A stretch of 64,000 nucleotides of DNA from Clonostachys chloroleuca. Its lineage: Eukaryota > Ascomycota > Sordariomycetes > Hypocreales > Bionectriaceae. Location of the stretch: contig JBANAY010000001.1 of assembly GCA_037952775.1 (NCBI GenBank), forward strand, positions 4,464,001 through 4,528,000, written 5' to 3'. Shown in pieces: positions 24,301 to 34,423 of the stretch; within the stretch, counting starts at the first letter, position 1; each line of letters begins with the position of its first letter. The translations under genes and the position numbers were made by a program. The notes under the pieces are model-generated. The model was not told the origin of the DNA. It saw nothing but the letters and a program-made list of their open reading frames with translations, and ran no database searches.

Positions 24301-25177
24301 GCAGGCCCCCAAGACGGACTCTCTTCCGGGGCTGCTTCTCGAGGCGTTCAAGGTCATGATGCAGGATAAGAAGAACGTCATGATTGCCATCATGGGCGTC
24401 TTGGTTCTTGTGCTTGCGCTGCGTGTCGGGGCGGCTAGGGATGCGCACCGGGATGCGATGATGTTCCAGCCTGTGATGGAGGCGCCGGAGGCACCAACCG
24501 TGACTGTTACGGAGCGTGCGGCCGAGCAGCAGCAAACGACCAGTGTTGTGCCGAGTGTTGAGAGCGTGTCTTCTGCTTCGGCGGCCACCCCTTCTGTGGC
24601 GGACGTTGTCTCTGAGAATGCCGACCTCGATGCCGAGAAGGAGCGTGAGACGACAGCAACGGAAAAGATCATTCGGGTTGTTGAGACTGTTACTGAGGTT
24701 TCCGTGATGGTTGAGACGGCGACGGTGACGGCACCTGAGGCGGCCACTGAAACGCTTGCTCCAATTGAGCAAGATACCCAAGCTCAAGAGGAGACCGTCG
24801 ACGAGAAGGATGTCGAGGAGATTACTCTCGAGGAGGCTGCTCTCAAGGAGGTTACTGTCGAGGATGATGTCTTGGAGAGGGCGGAGGAGAGCACAGGGGC
24901 TACTGACGAGGTCACCCTTGAGGATGTTGTTCTAGAGAAGGTCATCGAGGATGAAGTCACTCTTGAGGATGGTGCCCTGGAGAAGCCCGTCGAGGAGGAT
25001 GTTGTCCTCGAAGATGCTGTCCTGGAAAAGGCAGAGGAGATCCAAGAAATCAGTGAGAAGGACGTTACCCCCGAGGATGGTGAGACTCTGGGAGCCGTTA
25101 AGGAGAATCTGGAAGCGGTTCTAGGGGTTGCCCGGGAGGCGGAGGAGTCAGTGAAGGAAGTAGAACGGGAACTATGA
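21356..25177 (+). CDS. Large repeat-rich protein with C-terminal TM helix
   Basis: One uninterrupted ORF of 1273 residues. Residues about 145-370 are Ser-rich with ten SRRxS repeats. A second Arg/Ser repeat (SVRSDSRMSNARPSD and relatives) occupies about 410-500. A conserved-looking globular part lies at about 660-860 (LLHVTLLPLQWPWGHVL, then a CGTC pair), and a single transmembrane helix (MIAIMGVLVLVLALRV) at about 1006-1025. The last 250 residues are acidic, with a VTLEDxxLEK repeat. I recall mould homologues named 'pathway-specific nitrogen regulator', but nothing here shows DNA binding, so that name should not be trusted. The start could be 21356 or the second ATG at 21380 (MPRRNRRQQ). A tail-anchored or nuclear/ER-envelope protein controlled by phosphorylation is the best inference. 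Confidence 0.85.
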   Translation: MNARPVHQMPRRNRRQQHQRDLDFEIHEDPPATSEVDEQTEARDFASALHARRFSNDGYDYHTPRFFNGTTDSNLTKSSTLVNETGDEDEANHTISSIMDDLQAEKEKLAAAAAPDPSDRIEEDETFGGEMEPDEKAMMDSELEDSTSRRESSSTHSLEAEDAAASRRDSGISATSSHRSGTAASESRRESIISTSSHLSGHETSESRRESGISSTSRRTGTNASDSRRVSESAISLTSEHSSDYSGHYTEHAEEEEASFAETSLHEDAATEDTASRRDSTVSAASHSTHDRQTDVSDSRRESTASGITHDQYTERSESRRESIMSGSTHDQYTEASASRRESAYSAASRDHGSDVSASRRESAVSGVSYNTDRRSSGRTEALIQKAARDIITEIEKQKGRLSPKPESVDGRQSTRSESRASSNRQSDAHASVKDNQSVRSDSRMSNARPSDVHSVKDNHSTRSNSRMTNARAPEDHESIKDYRSNISGSQPPSARPSDMHTPVPDDFQATVEDEEEELGHNGAADEAEDNNSSQNEHDDDVFSDHSPRSSVGSMSEAEHRKLEDTVTHRHRSTRSSRMSDFSRLEDDQDEEDFIPTVRGTPRPPFRSPSSVRALQMSSPPPSVIGSPRSSKRTPLPTVSRLGSPMSGMQYSPKKTPPRFKRNTPPLVLLHVTLLPLQWPWGHVLENAHPDDLSQGAKNVRDTWRQLQDRMGDTTCERGILLPHPQEDFEILEERLLEALELPLRRRARILECGHYLGPSNEMTLEEESDTEDEYPESLKHLRSAALERQTHWCGTCQSEIRYDALGPGKVFRIKIYASNGLMKAGAWEACWKEMERVDVELEPIVEPAVQDEISRHALEQEKAMELHQADQEEGELPEEPNASFLEQESSVIYNAPSSPPPPETRVMVSAPPSAPPPGMHEDERRWRDEQRLREIYGHAPSGHAEHSGAAENTMPSSEYPHRETPASPSAEAYARREERRQQAPKTDSLPGLLLEAFKVMMQDKKNVMIAIMGVLVLVLALRVGAARDAHRDAMMFQPVMEAPEAPTVTVTERAAEQQQTTSVVPSVESVSSASAATPSVADVVSENADLDAEKERETTATEKIIRVVETVTEVSVMVETATVTAPEAATETLAPIEQDTQAQEETVDEKDVEEITLEEAALKEVTVEDDVLERAEESTGATDEVTLEDVVLEKVIEDEVTLEDGALEKPVEEDVVLEDAVLEKAEEIQEISEKDVTPEDGETLGAVKENLEAVLGVAREAEESVKEVEREL

Positions 25178-25625
25178 GGTTCGCGACTGTTTTCTAGCGA
25201 GTTCTTGCAGCCTTTTTCTCCATTTGAGCATATGACGAGGAGTGTGATGAGTTGCAAGCAACTCTTTTTTTCTTTTACTTTTGTCTGTCTTATGAGTTGC
25301 AAGTCTTCAATGTGGAAGAGGTTGATGGAAATGGACGATGTATATAGAATGATATAGGAATGATAATTGGATATGAATGACATTTAAACAAGTACGCTAG
25401 CAGTTGTACAACCCCTAGCACGCTAGAGATCCCGTCGTAGCCTGATACCGTTGCCAGAAAACCAGGTACGCCGCCTGTGAAGTATCCCGATCTTTTCCTC
25501 CCATGTAGCTACCCAAGAGCGCGGGCTCGTCTCGTGATTCATAATATACATCCATCATCCGGCCACCTTTGTGCGTTATTCTAGATTTGGCCCCTCCGCC
25601 CTCTCCAAGCAAACATGTCGTACTC
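25178..25625. other. Convergent 3' spacer
   Basis: Tail-to-tail spacer between the repeat-rich protein and the small membrane protein. No gene seen. Confidence 0.4.
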
Positions 25626-26096
25626 TTACAGACGGATCTTGATGTCCATACAGTCGATCGCCCACTCCCGTCTCCCGAGCAGGCTCCGGAGCCACTCCAT
25701 GCCGAGGCCAGTCCACTCGGCCCTCTTCGCGCGCAGCTCGTCAGCGGCGACACCAGCGAGGGCCTTGACGGTGGTGTTGAACACCTCGACGATCACGAGG
25801 GACCCATCGTCTGGTGTGGTCTCGGGGCGCGGGCGGAACCAGTCGCTACTGAAGTCGAAGAAGCACCGATCGGACCAGTTGCACGACGTGAAGAAGAGGA
25901 TGAGGAGGAGTATCGAGCAGTAGATGCACGGCTTGTTGAGGAAGTAGGTGCACACGAAGAAGAGGAATATGAAGGAGGGCGAGGCGTTGGTGGGGATGAA
26001 GAGGAGCGGGAGCCAACTATTGATTGTCAGTCAGTCTGGGTAGGAAACTGAAGATTGGGAGTCGTAGGGCGATAGTTACCTCCGTAGGCAGAACAT
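25626..26096 (-). CDS. Small membrane protein with 17-nt first exon
   Basis: Exon 1 (26096-26080) encodes only MFCLR plus two bases; a 63-bp intron (26079-26017, GTAACT...AATAG) joins it to exon 2 (26016-25626). The 135-residue product starts MFCLRSWLPLLFIPTNASPS and has two hydrophobic segments in its first 50 residues (FIFLFFVCTYFL and CSILLLILFFTSC). A soluble C-terminal half follows (TTVKALAGVAADELRAKRAEW). The proposed splice restores an ATG to an otherwise start-less hydrophobic N-terminus. I do not recognise the family. The Cys-rich hydrophobic start could act as signal anchor or hairpin insertion. Confidence 0.55.
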
Positions 26097-27371
26097 TGTG
26101 GCGGTGGTCGTCGGGTCAAACGACGATATAATAAGGATGCTCGGGGAGTGGATATTGTGGCTTCAGTGCGACATGTGCAATAATCCTGTGCAGCAAGTAA
26201 GCAGCATGCGCGACCAAAAAGACCGAGTGCGCCGGCGGAGACTGCGGGTCGATGGGGTCTAAAAGAGTCCCCGGATAGGGCTTGGCGACAGCTGTTCTCG
26301 AACAAGATGGTCCAGCTTACGTAGTTACCCTGGAAGTTGTGATGGCCTCTACAGTCACGAACTTGAGTGGGAGTCCTCAGTGGTGTCGCAGCGTGTGATG
26401 ATGCTCTGTCAGCCAAAACGAAGCTAGATCAATCCGGCTGTCGTGCCAGGGGGAGCGGGAACTTCACCGCCTGCCGGATTGGGTCAACCGTTATCGCAGT
26501 CAGCCAAGTATGCGGAAAGAGTGTTCAACCTCCACAATTGGGTGTTCCAACCAGATCATCGCTTCTATTCTAAGGTATCTCCGGACGAGTGAGTTGGGCA
26601 CAACCTGCATAAATAAGGTAGGGTGGTTCTCGCACAGCGTTGCTTATTCCCATTTGGTGGTTTGTTCGCAAAGAGGTGCAGGGTAGTTCGTCTCGCGCGA
26701 GCATTTGACGCTTTGATGGTTATGTGATCACTGCGGCCATTAGGGTGATTGATCTTCGTGGACGCGCGACCGCGACAGACACCAGACTGCTTGTTCTAAC
26801 TTTGCAGGGCGGACCGGATGGTTGGTTTCGGCTGCGATGAATGGATACGGATCCCCAGAGCTAAAGCGGGTCGTTGAAACAGCAGAGTCGCAGTGGGCCA
26901 GTGGTCCAGCCGCTGAGATGCGCTGGAGCGGCCCCACAAGAACAAACTTCCAGTGGCTGTAGAGGTGCCACCTCACCCACCACCTGCAAACTGCATCCCA
27001 CGTCGATGATCGCTGTATTGTGTGATCACCGCCATTGATGCCTGCTGGCCGCTCACTCAGCGCACTGCCGCTACCACTCCCACTGCGCTACCACTGCTGC
27101 TGCCGCAACACGCACCTGAAGTGGTCCCACTCTTCTTTCTCTCTGCGGTTGGGCTGCCACGCTTTTGGTGTTTTTTTTTACATGGGTGTTCCAACCTCTC
27201 CCATCCTTCCTGCCCTCTCATTCTGTAACTTCTCCTCCCGGGTCAACACCCTGCACCCTTTCTTTTTCTCCTCCCATCGCATTAAACCGCATCAACCCGA
27301 ATCGCGAGCCCGTCTCTAATCGTAGAGAAGTCGCTATTCTCGCACCCTCCCCTTCCTGAGCGGCTCTTGTC
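26097..27371. other. Divergent intergenic region
   Basis: A 1.3 kb region between the small membrane protein (minus) and the EDC4-like gene (plus). The last 250 bp are CT-rich, as is usual for a housekeeping fungal promoter. No ORF is convincing. Confidence 0.4.
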
Positions 27372-30300
27372 ATGGACCATTTGCCTGCGGCCCCTACGCC
27401 GCCAGTGAACAACGGCAACATGGGTTCTAACCAAGACCGCACCTCGAATCTGTTGAGCCTTCTCAAGTTTGGTGGCTCTGGAAACACCGTCGCCCAACAG
27501 AGACAGTCACAGCCGCCGCAGCAGCAGCAACATCATCAATCGATAGTTGATGAGCAGCAATCGCCTCCTCCCCAGCAGTTGCACTCGCCGCCGCAGCCTG
27601 AACATCAGCAGAACCATCACCAGAGCCTTGCTCACCATCACGCTGACAGCTCGTACCACGGCAACCACCATTCGATTGGTTTGCAACAACAGCAGCCTCA
27701 GTTCCCAACGCGGATTCACCAGCCTGCGCCCGCTGCCGCAGACCCAACCGGTCTGCTTGCCGCGCTAATGCGTGGTGCCCAAGACGGGGACAATGAGTCC
27801 ACCAAGGACCAGTCGTCCCCTGCACCTCCTCCTCCTCAGCAGCTGGCTCATCAGCAGCCACCTAGCGCTTTTAGCAACGAGTCGCCCTCTGCTGATACGA
27901 GATCCTTCCTGCTCAATTTGTTGAACCGACCAAAACCACTCCAGAACGAGCAGCAGCCGTTGCTTACCGAATCGTCTCGCTCGAATAATCACACACCCCA
28001 GTCCTCATCCGAGATCGACCAGAGTCAGATTCTTGCCCAGTATAAGCAGTCGCAGGACCCTTATGCTGCGGCAAAGCAATATCAACAGTCCAAGATGTAC
28101 GGCGAGAGTGGTGGCCATCATCACCAGTCCCAGTCTGGCGAGCCGGTGCACTACTCTTCCTCCCAACAGGATCCCGCCGAAGCTTCTGCTCTCTACCAAC
28201 ATCTCATGGGTAGCTTGAGCAACGCATCCCCGCAGAGCAATCCTGGCCAGTCGGCTAATGCTGGTCCTGCGTTCCACATACTTAAGGAGCATGCGTCACC
28301 AGGCTCCCAGCATGCCGGCTCCCACCACGCTGGATCTCAGTACCATGGAGGGTCTCACCACGGATCTCAGCATGGCTCCCACCGCGGCAGCTTGCACAGT
28401 GGAGTGACGAGCCCCAATGACCTAACCAGACGCAAGTCGGTTCGGGCCCAGTCCATGGCGTCGCATCACTCTGCGTCCAAGCCTACCCCCAACTCGACCG
28501 ACTTCGAGCGCTATGTCGCTCCTGAGCACCACAAGGAACTTGTCTCCGAGCCGATTCACGATAAAGTACACAAGGGCGACAGAAGCTCTTATGAGAGCCT
28601 GGACCGAACGGATGAAGAGCAGGAGCAGACGCACGAGGATATCGCCAGTGAACTCGACAAGATGCTTGATGCTGACTCTGACCAAGAATTCCACCAGCGG
28701 GCTCAAGTTGTTGCTGAAGCTCTGGAAAAGGAGCTTGATCGCAGCGACAACGAAGGTGCACTTGAGGAAATCCTACCTGTTGAAGAGGTCGAGGCAGTTC
28801 GTAGCGTCATTCATGAGGCCGCAGCTGAGAATGTTGCAGACAGCTGGGAGAGTGCCGATCAAGATGAAATTGTTGTCATTGAGGAGAAGGAACCCACACC
28901 TGTCAAGGTCTTCAACTTCCCCATGAAGCCCTGGATCTCCATCACCCTCAATGAGGGCACAACCGATCCCAGACCCGAGTTCCGTGACGAGGCTACGATG
29001 GACATCGCTCGGCTCAAGAAGGAATTTGACCAGATCGACCGAAATCTGTATACTGCCTCGGCCAACTACATGACCTACGGTATGTCCAAGCAGGGCGGAC
29101 TTCGCGTTATTCGCCAGGATGATGGCAAGGACGCCAAGGTTTTCACAGATACCAAGGACCGTATCTTCAATGTGGCCATGTCCGTCACTCCTTCGGACCA
29201 CAATGGCACCCATAAAGAGGCTATCATCGGCACTGGCATCAGCGGCACTGTCTATTGGGTCCAGATTCGGGATGGCGAGAAAGATCATATCGAGGATGCC
29301 CATCTCGAGCAGTATGGCTTTGCTCTCCCCCGATGAACTCGTCGGAAGGTGATACTCCCGGCGGTGTACTCAAGACACGTGCGCGTGCATCAACCATCCA
29401 CCCGGAGTTCTTTGCTGTTGGACGTGGCAAGTCTATCAACTTCATATGGCCTTCCTACATTCTTCAGAACAACCTCCTCAAGCCTGGCCATGATCGAGTT
29501 GTTGACACGGACACCCTGTCCCAAAATTGCTCTCTCAAGATCAACACTGGCAAGGCCGGCAAGGACTTTACCTTCAGTCAGGACGACACCGTCGTCGTCT
29601 CCCTTGATAAGTCTGGTCGAGTCAAGTTCTGGGATGTCCGAGACCTGACGGCTACCAAGGAGGGCTGCGATCCTCGCAACCCTATTCCTGAGCACACTTC
29701 TCTTGAGGTTAAGGAACCTTTGATGACCCTTGCTAGTACCCCAGAAGGAGAGAAAGCCTGGCCAACATCTGTTCTTCTTCTCGACAAGCAGCGCCCCTAC
29801 CAGAAGAGGTGTGCTCTCCGATACATGATTGTTGGAATGAAGCAGAACCATACCCTCCAGCTCTGGGACCTTGCTCTGGGCAAACCTGTTCAAGAGTTCA
29901 ACCTCCCTCACAGCAAGGAGTCGGATGCCGTCTGCAGCGTCATGTACCATCCTGCCTCAGGTATGATCGTGATTGGTCATCCTACGCGCAACTCGATCTA
30001 CTTTGCCCACTTGTCAGCTCCCAAGTATAACCTTAAGAGCGTTACCCAGGCAGAGTACATTCAGCGCCTTGTCGCACAGGACTCGTCTATTCCACAGCCG
30101 GATAGTACCGCTGTAATTAGCGGCGTTCGCGAATACTCTTTTGAGAACCGGGGCAACCTTCGAAGTCTTGATATCCTCGCTAACCCCGCCATGGTCCAAG
30201 ACACGGACGAGCCAACCCTCTTCGAGCTATATGCCATGCACTCCAAGGGTGTTGCCTGCCTCCTCATCAAGCAGCAGGAACTCGGTTGGTCGAAGGACAA

Positions 30301-32317
30301 CAAAGTCCTCTACCCCGTCGAAGCAGTGGACGAGGGCATCGTTTCGGTGTCGAAGCTCAAGTCACCTCAGCCGATCGAGACCTCGCCAGACAGTTCCGCT
30401 CACGCCCGCAACGGTACTCGAGGAGCCACCAAGGAGACCCCTCAAGCTGCCACCAGCAACAATCACGCGGCCCAACCTCAGAATGACCCAGTCGCTCGCG
30501 GCTCCGAAGCGGTCACGCCAGTTAAGAACAAGAACGAACCAAAGGAAGCCGAGACCCCCGTGCCCTCTAAGGAGAAAGAGAACCAGGCCGATAAACCTGA
30601 GCGCAAGCCACGTAAGAAGAAGGGCAATGCCAATCAGCTCGAGGCAACGACGAATGGAGTCGGTGGTCCTCACGGCCAAAAGGAGGCACCCAAGGGGCTT
30701 CTTCCTATGCCGAACGGTGTGACACCCGAGGCCTTTGACACCGCTGTCGCCGGTCTAGAGCGCCGCTTGAGCACCAACCTCAACGAGAACCTGAGATCCT
30801 CTCTCAAGAACCTTCATGTCAAGATCGACGAGGGTATCCGTACACGCGACGAGGAATTCAATAATCACCAAGTTAAACTTTTGGACATGGTGTCTGAGGT
30901 TTTAAACGAAAACACTCAGAAGGTGTTGGAAGCCCTTGTTCACCAGAAGTTCACCGAGCTGGTCATTCCTGCGATAGGTGATAAGGCCGGACGAGCTGTT
31001 AGCGAGCTACTCAACAACAAGCTACAGCCCAACGTGGCGAACTCTGTTCAGAAGGAAATTCAGAACGCTCTCCCTCATGCATTGAACCGGTCCCTTCGAT
31101 CCGGCGAGTTCATCAACAGCATTTCCGATCGTGTCAGCGCTTCCATGAGCTCTACGATTCAGAAGGAAGTGGTGGGCACTCTCACGTCGCGCCTCTCGTC
31201 CACCTTCTCTACCATTGCCAACCAATCGACCCAGCACGTGGTCGGCGAAATCCACCAGCAATACGCGGAGCAATTTGAGGCCATGCAGGCTCAGCGGGTT
31301 GCGGACTCGGCTAAGATTGACCAGCTCATGGCCCAGGTTAGACAGCTGACGGATGTTGTGTCAACTGTTGCTTCGACCCAACAGTCTCTTCAAGCTGAGT
31401 TCCTGAAGCTTAGACAGCAGCCTCCTGTTCACGAGCTCCCAGGCGTGCCCGGTCCTCAAAGCCATGTGGGCGGTGCTCCGTCAATGGGGCACCAGAGCTA
31501 CGGCGGTCAAAGCATCTCCAACAAGCCATCCTCAACTGGCTATCCTGCCAGTCAGGCGGCCAGCCACGGTCAACCCTACCACAACAACCACATGGGTAGC
31601 CCTCATTACGTGCGAGGCGGCGGCCCCAACTCACAACTCGTCTCAAGCCCTCAAGGCTCGGTTGCTCCATCTGAGCAGGTCCCCGTGCCTGCCGTCAGCA
31701 CCCTTGCAGGAGCTTTTGCCAACCAGAGGAACAAGAGCGAGGCCGAGGTTGATCACGAACTTCAGCAACGAATCCGCATCATCGAACAGGCTATCCAGGA
31801 AGGCCGCCTCCAGGAAGCCATGATCCAATGGATCCAGAGTGGTCGCGAAACCGAGATCTTCCAACGCTGCCTTTGTCGCTACTCTCCAAGCAGGTTTGAC
31901 AGCCTGCCTCCTTTGATGCTTCTCGTCGTGATTGCAACGATTTCCAAGGATCTGAAGCCCAACCCACGTCTCAAGGAGGAGATCGAATGGATCGAGATGG
32001 CCGTGCGAACCTTTGGTGAAAATATTCCTAGCTATGTAAGTGATACCCTCGCATTCTTGAATCATCACTCAGTTATCCCCTTGCTAACATTGTCCAAACA
32101 GGAGTGGGAGCAACAAGGTTTCCGTGAAGTCATTCAGAGCGCCCTGCAGACACTCCAGCTCTTGGTCAACAAGGTGCGACCTTTCATTGAGGGCATCCAG
32201 GACGGCTACCCTACTGATCCTTTCCTGGCGAACCTTGAACGATCAAAGCTCGAGTGGATTGTCCGTACCTCTGAACACATTGCGCAATCCTTTAGCGGTA
32301 TCAGGCACTATGACTAG
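27372..32317 (+). CDS. EDC4/Ge-1-like WD40 mRNA-decapping scaffold, frame break at 29327-29331
   Basis: The product would be about 1626 residues if one frame break is bridged. The N-terminus is Gln/His/Ser-rich and carries LLxLL motifs (SNLLSLLKFG at residue 25, SFLLNLLNRP at about 178). A beta-propeller region follows (VFTDTKDRIFNVAMSV, then FSQDDTVVVSLDKSGRVKFWDVRDL). After a charged linker (residues PERKPRKKKGNANQ) come long helices (LERRLSTNLNENLRSSLKNL) and the conserved all-alpha C-terminus (LQQRIRIIEQAIQEGRLQEA, MLLVVIATISKDL). This order is that of EDC4/Ge-1 and S. pombe Pdc1, P-body scaffolds that link Dcp2 to decapping activators. The upstream frame stops at 29336 (TGA) in the middle of the propeller, overlapping ATG at 29333 in the next frame. 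One more C in the C5 run at 29327-29331 would fuse them. An intron at 32036-32101 (GTAAGT...AACAG, 66 bp) is in frame. Confidence 0.85.
32036..32101 (+). other. 66-nt in-frame intron in the EDC4-like gene
   Basis: GTAAGT donor, GCTAAC branch point at 32082-32087 and AACAG acceptor interrupt the conserved helix ENIPSY|EWEQQGF. Its length is a multiple of three and it has no stop, so retention would insert 22 residues. Confidence 0.75.
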
Positions 32318-33237
32318 TGCGGTTTTTGTTAAAGGGCCGAAGTTGCTTAGACGATTGCATTTCCAGATCCTGTTTCGAGCTTGGCGTCCCGGAGGGCCTC
32401 GTGGTTTTTTCATGGCATTTTCAACTTTGGTGGATCACCCTGATTTATCTCGGTGCCTCTTACTCTTAAAATGTTTCCTCACCTTTCGAGGAGTTGCGCG
32501 CGTGTTCCGAGGCCCAATCATGTCGTATATGAAGGGGGTTTTCTTTCTTTCTCATTTTGTCTTAATTATAGCCCGCAACAACTGACGATTGAACGATGTA
32601 CATCTCGCAAACAAACAATAGCAAAGCTTAAACGCAAGGACCCGTTTGGGGTTTTGCTATTCTAGCATTTGATACCTGAGTTATTTGGCAAGAGTGACGT
32701 GTTTCTGGGTTGAGATATTCATCTGAGGGAGGCGCTTTGTGATGAGACAACATTGAAACGTGGATTTGTTCCAAGCATTTAGTGGGAGGACGGTTGATTT
32801 GATCTCAGAAACTGAGCTCTTCAATCATGACGACTCTCGGATGGATTGGGCGATGGGCTTGCTGGTTTGTTTGCCATTTTGATTTTGATGTAAAGATATT
32901 TGTCTCGAATTATAGGAGATCTGTATCAGAAGAACCGATTGCGGACCAATTTATTCGTAATCACTACTTGCTTGTTTGTGTGTTCATACCTCGTTTTATT
33001 GCGTAGCTATAACCTCCATTACAAATGATACTTACCCTATACATCTCGAACTCTCGAATTGAAGCTGAATGAGTGCTTGACTGGGTAAAAATTAGATCAT
33101 GTTTTGGTTCTAATGGTCATAAAAACTGTAAGCTTTATCTTCGCAAGCCTTCAATGGGCACATGTGACATTGAACAGTGTGGATTATTAGTTTGTAGTGT
33201 CTTCATCCGTTTTGTTATTGAAGTTGGGCTTCGGTGT
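32318..33237. other. Convergent 3' spacer, AT-rich
   Basis: A 0.9 kb tail-to-tail spacer, more AT-rich than the coding DNA. It should hold the 3'UTR of the EDC4-like gene. No gene seen. Confidence 0.4.
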
Positions 33238-34423
33238 CTAGTCTGCCACCTTGATCACTACCTTGCCAAAGTGCGCCCCCTTGGCGAGATACTTGAACGC
33301 CTCCTTGGCCTCCTCAAACTTGAACACCTTGTCCACCACGGGCCGGATCCTCTTCTTTTCGTAGAACCCCAGCATCTCCTCGAACCTGTCCCTGGGCCCG
33401 TTTAGTATCCCCTTCAGGGTGACGTTGCGCCTCAGCGCGAGCACGTTGACGTTGAGCCGATTCAGGCCGCCGTCGCCCTCGTCGTCGTCCTTGCCCGACA
33501 GGTAGCCGATGCAGGCGATGGTGCCGCCAAAGGCGACGCAGGCGAAGCTGCGGCGGAGGGTGTCAGCGCCTCCCGTCTCGAGGATGTAGTCTGCCCCGGT
33601 CCCCGCGGTGGCCTCGAGGACGAACTCGTGCCACTCCCAGTGGGTGCGGTAGTTGATGCCCGTGTCGGCGCCCAGTTCCTTCCGGGCGCGGTCGAGCTTG
33701 TCGTCCGAGGAGGAGGTGACGATGGTGGCGAGGCCGGCGGCGTGGGCGATCTGGAGGGCGGCGACGGAGACGCCGCCTGTGCCCTGGGCGAGGAGGACGG
33801 GCGGCGGCTTCTTCTCGTCTTTGGTTTGGGTGGTGACGTCGAGGTACTGCCCCAGGGGCCGGAAGCCGTTGATGCTGGTCCAGGCGGTGACGGCGGCGAT
33901 GGGGAGGGTGCAGGCCTCCTCGTCGGACAGGTAGTCCCGGATGGGCACGAGGGCGTAGTCCGGGAAGACGCGGTACTGGGCGAGGACTCCCGGGAGGGGG
34001 AAGCCGAGTCCCGATGCGAGGTCGGACTCCTTGATCTGGCCGGTGAGGTGGGTCTGGTTGAAGATGGAGAGGACGCGGGCGCCCGCCTTCTCCCAGCGGG
34101 GGGACTTGGAGGCGACGATCTCGCCGGCCATGTCTGAGCAGGGGACGAGGGGCTGGCCGTTGTCGAGGGAGCTGTGGTGGGTGTATTCTCCCTGGCAGAC
34201 TGGTGGACGGGTCAGTTGGTGGTCTGGGTCTGGATGGGTCTGGATAGAGGAGGATGGAGGAGATGGAGGGGGATTTACCTTCTGTGTCGCGGTAGTTGAG
34301 GCTCACGGCTTTGATTTTGACGAGGACCTCGCCGTCTTTGGGCTCGGGGATGTCTGTTTCGCCAAGGTCGAGGTTGTCCAGCCCATCTTGCTTGGTTGTC
34401 CACTGCCTGTTCTTGGCTGTCAT
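33238..34423 (-). CDS. Zinc-independent MDR alcohol dehydrogenase/quinone oxidoreductase-like
   Basis: Exon 1 (34423-34279) and exon 2 (34199-33238), joined over a 79-bp intron, give 368 residues. The junction reads LNYRDTEVCQGEYTHH, matching the family's RDTExxxGxY segment; the nearer AG acceptors would break it. The N-terminal GroES-like part (EVLVKIKAVSLNYRDTE, then PCSDMAGEIV) is followed by the Rossmann domain with LLAQGTGGVSVAALQIAHAAG as the nucleotide-binding turn, and the C-terminus returns to the catalytic fold (KFEEAKEAFKYLAKG). No structural-zinc Cys cluster is present, so this is the zinc-free NAD(P)H-dependent group. The substrate is unknown. Confidence 0.9.

Noticed and set aside
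25569..26051. 160-residue Glu-rich plus-strand ORF
   Set aside because: It is the complement of the hydrophobic membrane protein on the minus strand, whose two helices and intron are more convincing.
26027..26416. 129-residue minus-strand ORF
   Set aside because: Overlaps the promoter and the first intron of the small membrane protein; no domain.
33563..34423. 286-residue ORF rich in Pro/Arg
   Set aside because: Only its first 48 residues are real (exon 1 of the MDR gene); the rest reads the intron and exon 2 in the wrong frame.
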